Source: Anabaena cylindrica PCC 7122 | Lineage (GTDB): Bacteria; Cyanobacteriota; Cyanobacteriia; Cyanobacteriales; Nostocaceae | Direction: 5' to 3' | Length of the DNA stretch: 64,000 nucleotides | Assembly: GCF_000317695.1 (NCBI RefSeq) | Contig: NC_020157.1 | Location: 1 to 64,000, forward strand | The notes under the pieces: model-generated | The model's input: only the letters and a program-made list of their open reading frames with translations | Told to the model about the DNA's origin: nothing | The model's database searches: none | Position numbers and translations under genes: made by a program | Shown: piece after piece, positions 1 to 8,837 of the stretch | Position numbering within the stretch: position 1 is the stretch's first letter | How the letters are laid out: each line of letters starts with the position of its first letter

Positions 1-453
1 AATTGGAATTAGCTCAAAAGTCCTTTCTTTACTAGCTTTGCAGCTATTTCCAAGACATTAACTGAAAAGCTAATGTTAGTTCGGGTTAAGGTTATTTTTT
101 CCACAAAATAATAGGGCTTTTAGCTAACGAGATAATCAGTACACACTCAGACTTTCATATGCAATCACTGCGCTCACCAGAAGAGGCAGAGGGGAAGGGA
201 GCAAGCCAAGCCCTTCTACTGTTGCGTGGAGCGTCTCGTAGAGAAGCCCCGTCCTCCAGGACGCTGGTGGAACTGGGGCGGAGTGCAAGCTCCCCCTAAC
301 CTCTGCTGATCGTAACCGCACGCAAGCGATCTGGTGCGTTAACCCACCGCCAAATTTATTCAAGTAAATGTCCACAATTTGTAGACATCTTGCCAACGAG
401 CGAACGCCAAGTTAGAGATGAAGTTCCCTGCACATTCACGGGAGGGTAGAATA
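1..453. other. Non-coding left edge
   Basis: No convincing gene is present. The stretch around 225-300 is rich in short inverted words (gcgtctcgtagagaagcccc, then cctccaggacgctgg) of the kind found in the small dispersed palindromic repeats of Nostoc. The open frame on the minus strand here only reads through those repeats. Confidence 0.5.
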
Positions 454-490
454 TAAAAAAAGCTTCCTGAAAGTCCCCTTCCAGGAAGCT
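454..490 (-). terminator. Rho-independent-type hairpin, minus orientation
   Basis: AGCTTCCTG (461-469) pairs perfectly with CAGGAAGCT (482-490) across a 12-nt loop. Read on the minus strand, the stem is followed directly by a run of seven T. No minus-strand gene lies immediately upstream, so it may shield the recombinase promoter from opposing transcription or be left over from a lost gene. Confidence 0.55.
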
Positions 491-506
491 AGATGTTAGT
501 TGTCAT

Positions 507-1610
507 GTGATGGTTATTTCCCAGATGGATATCACTAATGTTGAGGTGAGCAACGTAGAAATTCTCCCTCCCTCTTCCAGTCAGGTTGTATCTCGTGATA
601 CTGCTCAACCTGTGACCGCCGAATTAGTAGAGGAGGTGATTCGTCAATATTATTACCGCACACCTGCTGTAGCAAATGATGAGGAGTTGATTTTGGCTTG
701 GGCAGGGTCGCAGAACCGTGAACAAACTAAGCGAAAATACTATCGCTTTGGTCAAAAATTACTCGCTTGGTTTGAAAATCAAGGTGTACGGGATTTACGG
801 CTGGTTCAGCCACCAAAGTTACTGGAATTTATTGCTAGTTGGGGTGAGGTTTCCCCTTATACTAAATCTAACCAGGTTTTGATGTTGCGATCGCTCTGGA
901 GTTATGGTCATGGGGAGAATGTCGGCTATTTTTTACGGAATATTGCTAGTACCATAAATTACGATAATTTCAGTGACTTACCGAAGGCAGAGCGTTATTT
1001 AGAAGATTGGGAGATGGCGCAGTTGGCTGATGTTGCCCAGCGATTGGGGGAGCAGCACTGGCTAGTTTTTTGTTTGCTTTTTTATAGTGGGATGCGGGTG
1101 GGTGAGGTTGGTCGGGTGACGGTTCCTGGTGATAAACCGGGTCAGCCGAAGGAAGATTATCCGGGTTTATATTGGCACAACTTTAAATGGCAACCCGACC
1201 CGATACCAGAAGATAGGTATCGGGGGTATTACACAATTAAGTTTCGCGGGAAGGGGGGGAAGTACCGGGAGATAGGTTTGGACCACCAGACTTCGCTGAT
1301 ATTTAAAAAGTACCGGGGGATGGCAGGTGAGAAGATGCCAGTGTTTCCGAATCTGTCACCTGACCCGAAAAAGCGGGGGTTGCCATTGAGTGACCGAGCG
1401 ATTAAAAGGTTGATTCAGGATATATCTGAAGTGGCCAAGGTGAAGTTTTCTTGCCACTGGTTGCGCCATTCCCACGCGTCGCGGGCGGTGGATAGTAAAT
1501 CACTGTTTGAGGTGCAAGACCAGTTGGGGCATAGTAAGAGTGATACGACTAAGACCTATGTTCGTTCTAAAAAGGATGCGGGAACGGGGACTGTGTTGCC
1601 GAGGTTTTGA
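507..1610 (+). CDS. Tyrosine recombinase / phage-type integrase
   Basis: A 367-residue site-specific recombinase. The N-terminal part (about 40-150) resembles a SAM-like core-binding domain and the C-terminal half is the catalytic domain. Visible catalytic residues are Arg197 in SGMRVGE, His317 and Arg320 in HWLRH, His342 in LGHSK and the nucleophile Tyr351 in KTYVR. The full R-H-R-H-Y set is intact, so the enzyme should be active. It would cut and rejoin DNA, for example to resolve plasmid multimers or move a cassette. The gene is monocistronic and its stop codon runs almost directly into a 24-bp near-palindrome (1615-1638). No attachment sites could be assigned. The start is uncertain: Met7 is an alternative. 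Confidence 0.9.
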   Translation: MMVISQMDITNVEVSNVEILPPSSSQVVSRDTAQPVTAELVEEVIRQYYYRTPAVANDEELILAWAGSQNREQTKRKYYRFGQKLLAWFENQGVRDLRLVQPPKLLEFIASWGEVSPYTKSNQVLMLRSLWSYGHGENVGYFLRNIASTINYDNFSDLPKAERYLEDWEMAQLADVAQRLGEQHWLVFCLLFYSGMRVGEVGRVTVPGDKPGQPKEDYPGLYWHNFKWQPDPIPEDRYRGYYTIKFRGKGGKYREIGLDHQTSLIFKKYRGMAGEKMPVFPNLSPDPKKRGLPLSDRAIKRLIQDISEVAKVKFSCHWLRHSHASRAVDSKSLFEVQDQLGHSKSDTTKTYVRSKKDAGTGTVLPRF

Positions 1611-1614
1611 GAAG

Positions 1615-1638
1615 AAATGTGATCCATGGGTCACATTT
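1615..1638. repeat. 24-bp near-perfect palindrome after the recombinase gene
   Basis: The centre is GTGATCCATGGGTCAC, flanked by AAAT and ATTT, with a single mismatched pair. A T run follows on the plus strand, so it could act as a terminator. The core is the same 16-mer family that occurs as a 30-bp periodic array inside the gene at 55486. Confidence 0.75.
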
Positions 1639-1716
1639 TTGAGTTGCTTTCCTTGGCACTTGACTTTAGCGATAGTTTTGCTTCCTCAAAGAGTTACTCC
1701 GCAGGCATCGCCATGG

Positions 1717-1740
1717 TTTTGTGCGCCATGGCGCACAAAA
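1717..1740. repeat. Perfect 24-bp palindrome
   Basis: The left half TTTTGTGCGCCA is followed by its exact reverse complement, with no loop. It lies in an otherwise empty intergenic stretch (1611-2109) downstream of the recombinase. It could be a binding site for a dimeric protein, a resolution site or a mobile palindrome; nothing in the sequence decides which. Confidence 0.8.
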
Positions 1741-2109
1741 TTGCTAGAATTGCTGACTCTCAGCACTTCGGAACTAAATATTTGTCATAGTTACACGCTC
1801 TCCGAGGATGCTAAGGCTAAAGTTTTCGTTCCTTCAGTCGATAAAAGACGAGCGCAGATACGGCATGGAATTATTGGCCACAGTTCACTGGGTAGGGACT
1901 CAAGAAACCAACCCAGCCCAAGATAGTGAACAGGCTATAGAATTGGTGCATACATGGAGCGATAGAAAACTAACAAAGCTTATTAGCAAGCTGATATTAT
2001 TCACAATAATTATTAAACATATAGTTTTTTGAAAGGAGTACGTTTCAAAATTCAAGCCAGGAAAACCACTGCTTTGGGGTTATAATAATTGATATCAATC
2101 CTAGCTATC

Positions 2110-2670
2110 ATGACTGCCAACAAGACCCCACCCAGCGAGATGATTCGCGTGCCTACTGTACTAATTTCTATAGTACGCCACTTAGCGAAAATACACCGTG
2201 ATGGTCATACAACAGCGTTACTGCAAGGCTTACAGGAAGTGATATCGCGTTTTGATAGCAGCGTAAAACTGGAAGCAACCAGCGAATTACAGCAGGTGGA
2301 GGAAAAACTTTTAGAAATGGAAGCGCATCAATGCCTGCAAGATCAACTGGTGGCCACTAAACTGGAAGTCCTTGGTAAACAGTTGGAGAAAATAGAGCGG
2401 GCGCTGGCCTCTGGTAAATACAGTGGTGGTAACTCTAAACCCCGGCGTTCAGGATATCCTTATCAGTATCAACAGCAACCAGTAGAAATAACTTCTTTTG
2501 CTAATGAAAATTTAGCGCAACGATTGGGAGTTACACCGCAGAGTTTAATTACAGAACGAGAAAGCAAGAGTGAGAAAGAATTTATCAGTTGGTCGAGGAA
2601 TCGTGACCCGATGAGCCTTGGGTGGAAATTTCAGGAGCAAGACGGATTATATTATCCTGTTAGACAATAA
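2110..2670 (+). CDS. Hypothetical plasmid-type DNA-binding protein, coiled coil plus C-terminal HTH-like motif
   Basis: A 186-residue protein when started at ATG 2110; a TTG seven codons upstream is the only other choice. The N-terminus (IRVPTVLISIVRHLAKIH) resembles a conserved block I recall from cyanobacterial plasmid and phage proteins, followed by a Glu/Lys-rich predicted coiled coil (about 70-115) and a Gly/Gln-rich linker. The C-terminus (LAQRLGVTPQSLITERESKS then EFISWSRNRDP and GLYYPV) looks like a helix-turn-helix with a trailing Trp/Tyr-rich module. Its position between recombinase and AIPR gene suggests a plasmid or defence-island role, but no function can be assigned. Confidence 0.6.
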   Translation: MTANKTPPSEMIRVPTVLISIVRHLAKIHRDGHTTALLQGLQEVISRFDSSVKLEATSELQQVEEKLLEMEAHQCLQDQLVATKLEVLGKQLEKIERALASGKYSGGNSKPRRSGYPYQYQQQPVEITSFANENLAQRLGVTPQSLITERESKSEKEFISWSRNRDPMSLGWKFQEQDGLYYPVRQ

Positions 2671-2893
2671 GGTAATAAAACCGTTTCGTTTCAGCTTTCT
2701 ACTTCGTTTAGAGTATTCCCACTAAAAAATGATCCAAAATTGTCAGTTTGTATCTTCTACAGGAAAGTTAGCCATGACTCTATCGAGAATGACTGGGCAT
2801 TTTATTTCTTGGAACACTCTTGCTTACAATATGCTGTAAGTTTTTTGTGTTGCTCCCCGTTATCCTTATAATTACTGAAAAGAAAAATCAACC

Positions 2894-4099
2894 ATGCCAA
2901 AAAACTGGATTATTAAAGTAGACAATTATTTTCATGCTAACCCCGATTGCATTATCGCTACTGCCCATGTTGATACATTCCCTACAGACTTACCTCTAGA
3001 ACCAAATATCAGAGAACCGAACCGCAAAAGTTCAACATACAGGCAAATCTTTGACTCTCTGACTACCGAACCACAGAAATTCTTCGAGCGTCACAGTGGT
3101 ATAGTTCTGTGTGCCAATAAGGTTAAACCCAGTAAGGATAAAAAACAACTAGAATTAGAGGTTTTAGAAGCTGCTGAGGGTGGTAACGATGGTATTATCA
3201 ATGGTGGACACACTGTTTTAGCGTTTGATAGTGCGAAAAATTACAAGTATGACCTTAGCGTAGCACGGGTCAAAATTACTATCCACGTTGGACTAGAAGA
3301 AACTGAAGCCAAAGATATAGCTTTAGCCTCTAATACTACATCACCAGTAGATTCTCGCTCTAAGGTCAATGCTAGGGGAGATTATGACTTTATCAAAAGT
3401 TATTTAGCCCAGTTAGAACTCAAAGAAAGTAGAAAATTTAGAGTAGCTTATTACCAGAACCAAAGTGGTGTTCCTAAAAATACCCATTGCAATGTTACCC
3501 ATTTTTTCAAGTTACTAAACTGCTTGGATAGAAATAGATACAATCCTGAAGGTAATACGAGAAGTAAGCACCCGGCTGTTAGCAATAGTCCTAGTCAACT
3601 TTCTGATGCTGAGAGGGAAAGATTAACCAAACTACTGCCTCTGCTTACTAAAGCTATGTGGATAGAACAAAGGCTGTATGAAATTATTCAAGAATATATC
3701 AGCAAACCTAAAAGAAAAGGGATCAATGATTTAGCATCAATTGATATGCGGAAAAATACCCTTCTGGCTGACAGTAGATACTCTTTTGGGTTTGGTGCGC
3801 CTGGAGATTTGGCATTACCAATAGTTGCATCTTACAGGGTATTTTTAGATAAAGATTATAACTGGATTGTGCCTTTTGAGGACTTCTCTGAAGATTTTCT
3901 TCAACAGTTGTGGGACAGTTATTTCCGTAAGTATTTAATTTCCGAAAAAATTGCTGGTAATACGGTGGGTGCGAAAATCTGTCGTAATCAAGAGATTTGG
4001 GATAGTCTGTATATCTTTGCTCAAAGTTATCTGAATCAGCTTTTGGTGAAGATGGTTAATTCTGCTAAACGTGAGGAGTTGACGTTAAGCCAAGGGTAG
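2894..4099 (+). CDS. AIPR-family (abortive infection phage resistance) protein
   Basis: A 401-residue protein with the layout of the AIPR family (PF10592). HSGIVLCANKV near residues 67-77 corresponds to the family N-terminal strand. IINGGHTVLAF (101-111) corresponds to the family NGxQT-like motif, and IALASNTTSPVDSRSK (142-157) to the conserved T-N-x-Q-x-P-V motif. Family members are linked to phage exclusion and often accompany restriction systems; the biochemical activity is poorly defined. No partner gene is adjacent: the gene is flanked by the DNA-binding protein at 2110 and an unrelated two-component system. Gln of the classic motif is replaced by His106. Family assignment is by motif recall only. 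Confidence 0.7.
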   Translation: MPKNWIIKVDNYFHANPDCIIATAHVDTFPTDLPLEPNIREPNRKSSTYRQIFDSLTTEPQKFFERHSGIVLCANKVKPSKDKKQLELEVLEAAEGGNDGIINGGHTVLAFDSAKNYKYDLSVARVKITIHVGLEETEAKDIALASNTTSPVDSRSKVNARGDYDFIKSYLAQLELKESRKFRVAYYQNQSGVPKNTHCNVTHFFKLLNCLDRNRYNPEGNTRSKHPAVSNSPSQLSDAERERLTKLLPLLTKAMWIEQRLYEIIQEYISKPKRKGINDLASIDMRKNTLLADSRYSFGFGAPGDLALPIVASYRVFLDKDYNWIVPFEDFSEDFLQQLWDSYFRKYLISEKIAGNTVGAKICRNQEIWDSLYIFAQSYLNQLLVKMVNSAKREELTLSQG

Positions 4100-4131
4100 A
4101 GGCGACAAACCGCAGATATAGGGTGTTAAGG

Positions 4132-4287
4132 ATGCGGGTGGTGGAATTGCAGGAGATGATGCGGCGATTTCCGAGTAAATTCCCAAGCATTGTTGAACAG
4201 AGTCATCGCTTACAATGGAATATAAAGTTTTGTAAAGACTGGAAGTTTTTGCGTAAAACTTTCAGACAGGGGAAGATACGAGAATAG
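4132..4287 (+). CDS. Possible 51-residue ORF of unknown nature
   Basis: An ATG-initiated frame just downstream of the AIPR gene encodes a basic 51-residue peptide (starts MRVVELQEMMRRFPSKF, ends RQGKIRE). It has no signal peptide, no clear ribosome binding site and no family I recognise. It may be chance or the remnant of a degraded gene. The rest of the 4100-4456 gap contains nothing else visible. Confidence 0.2.
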   Translation: MRVVELQEMMRRFPSKFPSIVEQSHRLQWNIKFCKDWKFLRKTFRQGKIRE

Positions 4288-4456
4288 ATATCTTCACAGA
4301 AGAGTGCGGAGTGCGAGATGACAAATGAATTTCTAGGAAGAAACGACGCGCTCAACCAAGAACTACAACAGCTAGTTAAATGGAGGTTTATGAGAGTAGT
4401 TTCTCGTTTCAAAGTAGGGTCTGAATTTGACTTGAGCCATCCGAGATTTTCCATAG

Positions 4457-5845
4457 CTACATAAACGCTGCTATCTTCTCCTTTTGGCAAGAAAATTTTT
4501 TGTCTGGCACATCGAAAGGTAACTTAATAGTAAAAGTGCTACCTTTACCAAATTCACTTTGCACATATATGCTGCCGTGATGTGCTAAAACAATTGCTTG
4601 CGCGATCGCTAATCCCAATCCAGAACCGCCAGTGCTACGGGAGCGATCGCTATTGACTCGATAGAAGCGGTCAAAAATTCTAGTCAAATCATGCTGCGGA
4701 ATACCAATACCAGTATCTTGAACCTGAATCACAGCATAATGGTCACTGCGATCTAGACAAACGGTTATCTTTCCTCCTTTTGGTGTGTATTGAACTGCAT
4801 TGATAATTAAGTTAGAAAACAAGCGATAAAGCTGATCTGCATTACCAATAACATCCAAAGAAGTTGACACCCGTACTGAAGATGTTAATGTTACATCAGA
4901 TGCGATCGCCAAGGCTGCAAATTCCTCTATTAAGTCGTTAACAATATCATCCAAGCAGCAAAGGTCTCGTTGCATTGGCATTGGTTGACGATCCAGACGA
5001 GTCAGCAGCAACAAATCTGTAACCAGAGTTGTGAGTCGCTGATTCTGACGCTGTAGAGTTTGCAGAATGTCCCGTGCTTCTATTTCATCTATTTGGGGCA
5101 TCAAAAGGGCTGATTCTACTGTCGCTTGTGTTGCTGCTAGAGGTGTCCTTAACTCGTGTGCAGCATCTGCTGTAAATTGTTGAATTTGTCTATATGAGCG
5201 ATAAATTGGCTGCATTGCTAAAAGAGCTAACCACCAACTAGCAACACCAACCAGAGTCATTACCATTGGTAATACCAATGCTAAAATGAGTTTCACCGCA
5301 ACAAGATAACTGTTGAAGTCTGCCAGACTTCGCCCTACTTGAATGTAACCCCAATCACGATTGTTTTGGGTGTGCAGAACAAAAGAAATTTGGTGGTATA
5401 AATGTCCTTTGCTATCTTTCAGAGTTTGCCAAAGTTCCTTGTTAAAGACTAGAGGTAATCCTTCTGGATAAGTGCCGGCGATCGCAATCAAGCGTCCGGA
5501 ATTATCGAAAAAACGCACATAATAATTACCTTGATTGATTGCGCTTAAAATATGGCGTTTGGAATTTAACTGCTCTTGAATGCAGCTTTTATCAACTACA
5601 CAAATATTGGGTAAAAGCTGCTGTATAACTGGTTCTAATTCACCAGGTTGCTGTAATTTTAGTTCAATACTGTCGTGTAGTGTTCCGGCAACAGACTCCA
5701 GTTCTCGATCTAATGTCATCCAATGGGCATGGGAAATCGCTCTGTAGATACCAAATCCGCACAGGCTTAAAATCAAAGCCATAACGAGGGCATACCACAA
5801 GGCTAAACGCAGGCGGGTCTGCTTAAACAGTTTATTTTGATTCAT
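4457..5845 (-). CDS. rppB: Sensor histidine kinase, RppB/NrsS-like (copy 1)
   Basis: A 462-residue inner-membrane kinase. It has TM1 at about 16-36, a periplasmic sensor of about 145 residues, TM2 at about 184-210, the H-box His230 (AAHELRTPL), the N-box (NLIINAVQYTP, 345-355), DTGIGI (377-382) and GGSGLGLA (406-413). The periplasmic domain contains a Cys pair (Cys82 and Cys88, in ICVVDKSC), also present in the second copy at 16594, so it may be a metal or redox ligand pair. The stop-start ATGA overlap with rppA (5842-5845) shows translational coupling. RppB/NrsS-type kinases respond to nickel or redox state; the site architecture here suggests copper. The C-terminal tail (about 445-462) departs from the family and overlaps no other gene. 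Confidence 0.85.
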   Translation of the reverse strand: MNQNKLFKQTRLRLALWYALVMALILSLCGFGIYRAISHAHWMTLDRELESVAGTLHDSIELKLQQPGELEPVIQQLLPNICVVDKSCIQEQLNSKRHILSAINQGNYYVRFFDNSGRLIAIAGTYPEGLPLVFNKELWQTLKDSKGHLYHQISFVLHTQNNRDWGYIQVGRSLADFNSYLVAVKLILALVLPMVMTLVGVASWWLALLAMQPIYRSYRQIQQFTADAAHELRTPLAATQATVESALLMPQIDEIEARDILQTLQRQNQRLTTLVTDLLLLTRLDRQPMPMQRDLCCLDDIVNDLIEEFAALAIASDVTLTSSVRVSTSLDVIGNADQLYRLFSNLIINAVQYTPKGGKITVCLDRSDHYAVIQVQDTGIGIPQHDLTRIFDRFYRVNSDRSRSTGGSGLGLAIAQAIVLAHHGSIYVQSEFGKGSTFTIKLPFDVPDKKFSCQKEKIAAFM

Positions 5846-6540
5846 GGCGTGAGATTGAGACGATATCCTGTAGCATGCAAAGTTTCAATCATATTCCCGC
5901 AGCCACTATTAGCTAGTTTGCGACGCAGCAAACGTATTTGAGCAGCTACTACATTACTTATGGGTTCTGCACTCACTTCCCAAAGCTGATTGCGAATTTG
6001 TTCAGTAGTCACAATTTGGTTTGGATGTTTCATAAAATACTCTAGTAACTGGAATTCTTTATTAGTTAAGGAAATCTCCTGTTTCTTGCCTGTATTATTT
6101 TGACTAACAACCATATTGTTACCGTAATCTAGAGTTAAGTTGCCAACAGTTAATTCTTGAGGCTGAAATTGGGGCGATCTCCTCTGTAGCGCCCGCAACC
6201 TTGCCAATAATTCCGCCATACCAAATGGCTTTACTAAATAGTCATCTGCACCTGCATCTAGGCCAGCAACTTTATCTTCCATCCTATCTTTTGCCGTCAG
6301 CATTAATACAGGCAAAGGGCTTTTGTGAGAACGTAGCATTTTGCATAACTCTAATCCTGACATTCCAGGCAGCATCCAATCGAAAATAGCTAATGTGTAT
6401 TGTGGTGTCCACTTATTGTCTAAATATGCCCACGCCTCATTACCATCTAGTACCCAATCAACCAAATACTTCTGCTGGGTAAGAGTTCGTTTAATAGCTG
6501 CCCCCAAATCTGGTTCATCTTCTACTAGTAGCACTCTCAT
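5842..6540 (-). CDS. rppA: OmpR-family response regulator, RppA-like (copy 1)
   Basis: A 232-residue regulator. The receiver domain has acidic residues in VEDEPDLG, the phosphoacceptor Asp54 (AIFDWMLPG) and Lys of LVKPFG. The winged-helix DNA-binding domain (about 135-230) contains LTNKEFQLLEYFMKHPNQIV and the recognition region VVAAQIRLLRRKL. It is first in the rppA-rppB operon. A TTTCAT-N5-TTTCAT direct repeat 204 bp upstream of the start suggests autoregulation, since OmpR-type dimers bind direct repeats with an 11-bp period. It could equally be called CopR or NrsR; the sequence alone does not settle which metal it serves. Confidence 0.87.
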   Translation of the reverse strand: MRVLLVEDEPDLGAAIKRTLTQQKYLVDWVLDGNEAWAYLDNKWTPQYTLAIFDWMLPGMSGLELCKMLRSHKSPLPVLMLTAKDRMEDKVAGLDAGADDYLVKPFGMAELLARLRALQRRSPQFQPQELTVGNLTLDYGNNMVVSQNNTGKKQEISLTNKEFQLLEYFMKHPNQIVTTEQIRNQLWEVSAEPISNVVAAQIRLLRRKLANSGCGNMIETLHATGYRLNLTP

Positions 6541-6743
6541 AGAGTTCGCCTGTCAACTTTGCGTATAAAATATTTCTTGTCTACAATACCTCCAGTCTTC
6601 CGCCTTCACAGATAATATTAAAAACCTACCCCTGTGAGACCTCCAACCGCCTCTCTGCAAGCAAGGAAGACCTCATGTAATTGGGAAAAGCTACAAGTGT
6701 TTACAAGAATCTATTGAGTCATTACTTATTTTTACAAGTAAGT

Positions 6744-6761
6744 ATGAAATCAAGATGAAAT
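6744..6761 (-). promoter_or_regulatory. TTTCAT-N5-TTTCAT box upstream of rppA1
   Basis: Read on the minus strand: ATTTCAT, four bases, ATTTCAT, an exact 11-bp period. It is one of eleven such boxes in the window and lies 204 bp upstream of the rppA start. Confidence 0.65.
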
Positions 6762-7017
6762 TCCACCTACTTCCAGAATATTTATAAAATATTTTAGCGT
6801 TAAATAGCTATTAGACAAATTAAATTCGTTATCGCTGTGTTTATGACACTGAACCTTGATCTATAAAAACAAAGCCCACAGTAAGTTGAGCTTCATTGCA
6901 GTGCAAACAAAAGTGTAGGTAGTAAAGTAAATCATAAATATCATTTTAATAACAATTGCGAAATCATAGCTACTGAATATTTCAGAAAATGAGCAAATAT
7001 TTAAGACATAATTTAAA

Positions 7018-7035
7018 ATTTCATCTTAATTTCAT
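7018..7035 (+). promoter_or_regulatory. TTTCAT-N5-TTTCAT box, plus orientation
   Basis: ATTTCAT at 7018-7024 and again at 7029-7035. This is the only box oriented rightwards; the next plus-strand gene starts 672 bp away. A dispersed repeat (7122-7257) and a small palindromic repeat (7378-7432) lie between, so the original distance may have been shorter. Confidence 0.55.
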
Positions 7036-7121
7036 AGTCAGCGTTCAGCATAGAAATATCGGATATATTCATAGTGAAATACAGGTTTTTATCGAAACTT
7101 GCTTTCAATAATGACTCTGTT

Positions 7122-7257
7122 ATACCAATTTTATGTGAGGCTGCACAGAATCCTGAAATTCATTGAATGTTTCATCTTTATCTGTGTTTATCTGTGTTCA
7201 TCTGCGGTCAATTATTCTTGATATTTTATTCTATGCAGCTTCATATTAATTTGGTAT
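7122..7257. repeat. MITE-like dispersed element, copy 1
   Basis: About 136 bp with imperfect terminal inverted repeats (ATACCAATT at one end, its complement AATTTGGTAT at the other). The interior contains the phrase ATCTTTATCTGTGTTTATC. A diverged copy in opposite orientation lies at about 51810-51935. No transposase is encoded. The open frame crossing this region (7167-7619) is judged spurious. Confidence 0.65.
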
Positions 7258-7377
7258 TAGACATAAATTATTACCTAAGAAGGATGACTGCTAATGCTCA
7301 TATACCATTAGACATATCCGAATCTGTTCTCAATTCCTTTGGAGAACTCCACAAAAAAGATGAACTGCTTGCAGCAG

Positions 7378-7500
7378 CGCTAGTTCCCTCCGGGACGCTC
7401 CGCGTAGCAAGATCCCGTAGGGTACGCTATGCAATTTGTGAAATCAAAACGACTTTTCCTCCCCCTGCTCCCTGCCCTCTGCCCTCACAAATACGGGATA
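7378..7500. repeat. Small palindromic repeat and C-rich repeat
   Basis: The stretch at 7378-7432 (tccctccgggacgctccgcg then gatcccgtagggtacgct) is a nested-inverted-repeat type common in Nostoc genomes. A C-rich low-complexity run (ccccctgctccctgccctct) follows. No gene is supported between 6541 and 7706. Confidence 0.5.
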
Positions 7501-7706
7501 TTTTTTTATTTGGAAGTCTCTTGGGTACTCATGGATGCTTGAATAACTCTCTTCCCCGAAGAAGTATTGAAGGGATACATATTTTCTTTATTTACACTAT
7601 CACTAAATTGAGGCTGTAAATATGACAGAAGAAAAGCCTTATTGAGTGAACGAGTTCATGAAGTAGCAATCACAGTAATTTACTCATTTTTCTGATTTTT
7701 TACTAG

Positions 7707-8810
7707 ATGTTCAATATGAATTATCTTCCTAAATCTTTACCGTTCGAGAACTTTTCTAGTTCACAATTCAACAGTCGTAATAGATATAAAAAGATTACAG
7801 CTATTGATGTTACACACGCACTAGGAAATGTACCTATTGTACGACTTAAAAACATCTCTCGTGTATGTCTTGAATCAGAGTGTTTATTGAAACTAGAGAG
7901 CTGCAATCCTGGAGGATCAATTAAGGAGAAAAATGCAGTTTACCTCGTCAAGCGTGCGGAGGAAGAAGGACTACTTCTACCTGGTGGTACGATTATCGAG
8001 TCAAGCTCAGGAAATTTCGGCGTTGGTCTAGCAATGGTAGGAGCAGTCCGAGGGTATCGAGTTATTATTGTTGTCGATGCCAAAACTGCGCCACCGTTTA
8101 GACGAATGCTGAAAGCATACGGTGCAGAACTTGTAGATGTACCGCTACATGAGGCAGACGAATCAGGCTCTATGCAAAAGGCAAGAATGAAACGAGCGCA
8201 TGACCTTGCCGCAACCATTCCTAATGCTTGGTATCCATGTCAGCACTTGAATCCTTGGAATACTGAGGCACATTCATACTACACTGCGCGGGAAATTGAA
8301 GCCCACTTTGCTGGTGAACTTGATGCTGTCGTGGTAGGTGTTAGCACGGCGGGACAAATAATGGGAATAGCTCGTTATCTCCTACCGCGATTTCCAAAAA
8401 TACGTATTGTTGGCGTTGATGTGGTGGGTTCAGTGATTATGGGAACGCCAGCCAAACCATACAAGATGACGGGTATTGGGTTATCTTTCTTTCCACCAAA
8501 TCTCGATCTTTCAATGCTCGATCGCGCTTACGTGATACCAGAGGATATGGCTTACTCGGTGTGTCATGCACTTGCAAGTCGTGAAGGATTGCTTCTTGGT
8601 GCATCAACAGGGGCAATTGTCGCTGGTGGTTTGCATCTGGCGCGCTCTCTTGGTGCGGGTGCGCGGATTTTGATGATCAATCCAGACCGAGGGGATAGAT
8701 ACCTTGAGACAGTCTACGATTCCGATTGGCTTGATCATCATGGATTTACCTTGAAACAGGGGGAACATCTTGATGATGCGATCGCCTCACTGACTCCTCT
8801 GTCTTTCTAA
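7707..8810 (+). CDS. PLP-dependent synthase of the cysteine synthase / SbnA-like family
   Basis: A 367-residue fold-type II PLP enzyme. The PLP lysine is Lys73 in NPGGSIKEKNA. The substrate loop SSSGNFG spans 99-105, and the phosphate-binding GVSTAG spans 211-216. The SSSGNFG loop and the VVGSVIMG segment (about residues 245-252) resemble SbnA, which condenses O-phosphoserine with glutamate in 2,3-diaminopropionate synthesis, more than CysK, which has TSGNTG. It is followed 27 bp later by a MATE-like transporter, suggesting synthesis and export of a small amino-acid-derived molecule such as a metallophore. No SbnB-type dehydrogenase or other siderophore gene is nearby. No good ribosome binding site is visible; Met4 is an alternative start. 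Exact substrate is inference. Confidence 0.8.
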   Translation: MFNMNYLPKSLPFENFSSSQFNSRNRYKKITAIDVTHALGNVPIVRLKNISRVCLESECLLKLESCNPGGSIKEKNAVYLVKRAEEEGLLLPGGTIIESSSGNFGVGLAMVGAVRGYRVIIVVDAKTAPPFRRMLKAYGAELVDVPLHEADESGSMQKARMKRAHDLAATIPNAWYPCQHLNPWNTEAHSYYTAREIEAHFAGELDAVVVGVSTAGQIMGIARYLLPRFPKIRIVGVDVVGSVIMGTPAKPYKMTGIGLSFFPPNLDLSMLDRAYVIPEDMAYSVCHALASREGLLLGASTGAIVAGGLHLARSLGAGARILMINPDRGDRYLETVYDSDWLDHHGFTLKQGEHLDDAIASLTPLSF

Positions 8811-8837
8811 CTTCATCGAATAGCGATAAGAAATATC

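Noticed and set aside
136..396. Open frame of 86 codons on the minus strand
   Set aside because: It only reads through small palindromic repeats; no ribosome binding site, no recognisable protein.
1507..2032. Two overlapping plus-strand frames after the recombinase
   Set aside because: The first overlaps the recombinase 3' end in another frame and both translate the palindromes; peptide composition is not protein-like.
4203..4490. 95-codon minus-strand frame downstream of rppB1
   Set aside because: Overlaps the kinase end and a low-complexity stretch; no start signal or family.
7167..7619. 150-codon plus-strand frame
   Set aside because: It runs through the MITE-like element and a nested palindromic repeat (peptide VPSGTLRVARSRRVRYA is translated repeat).
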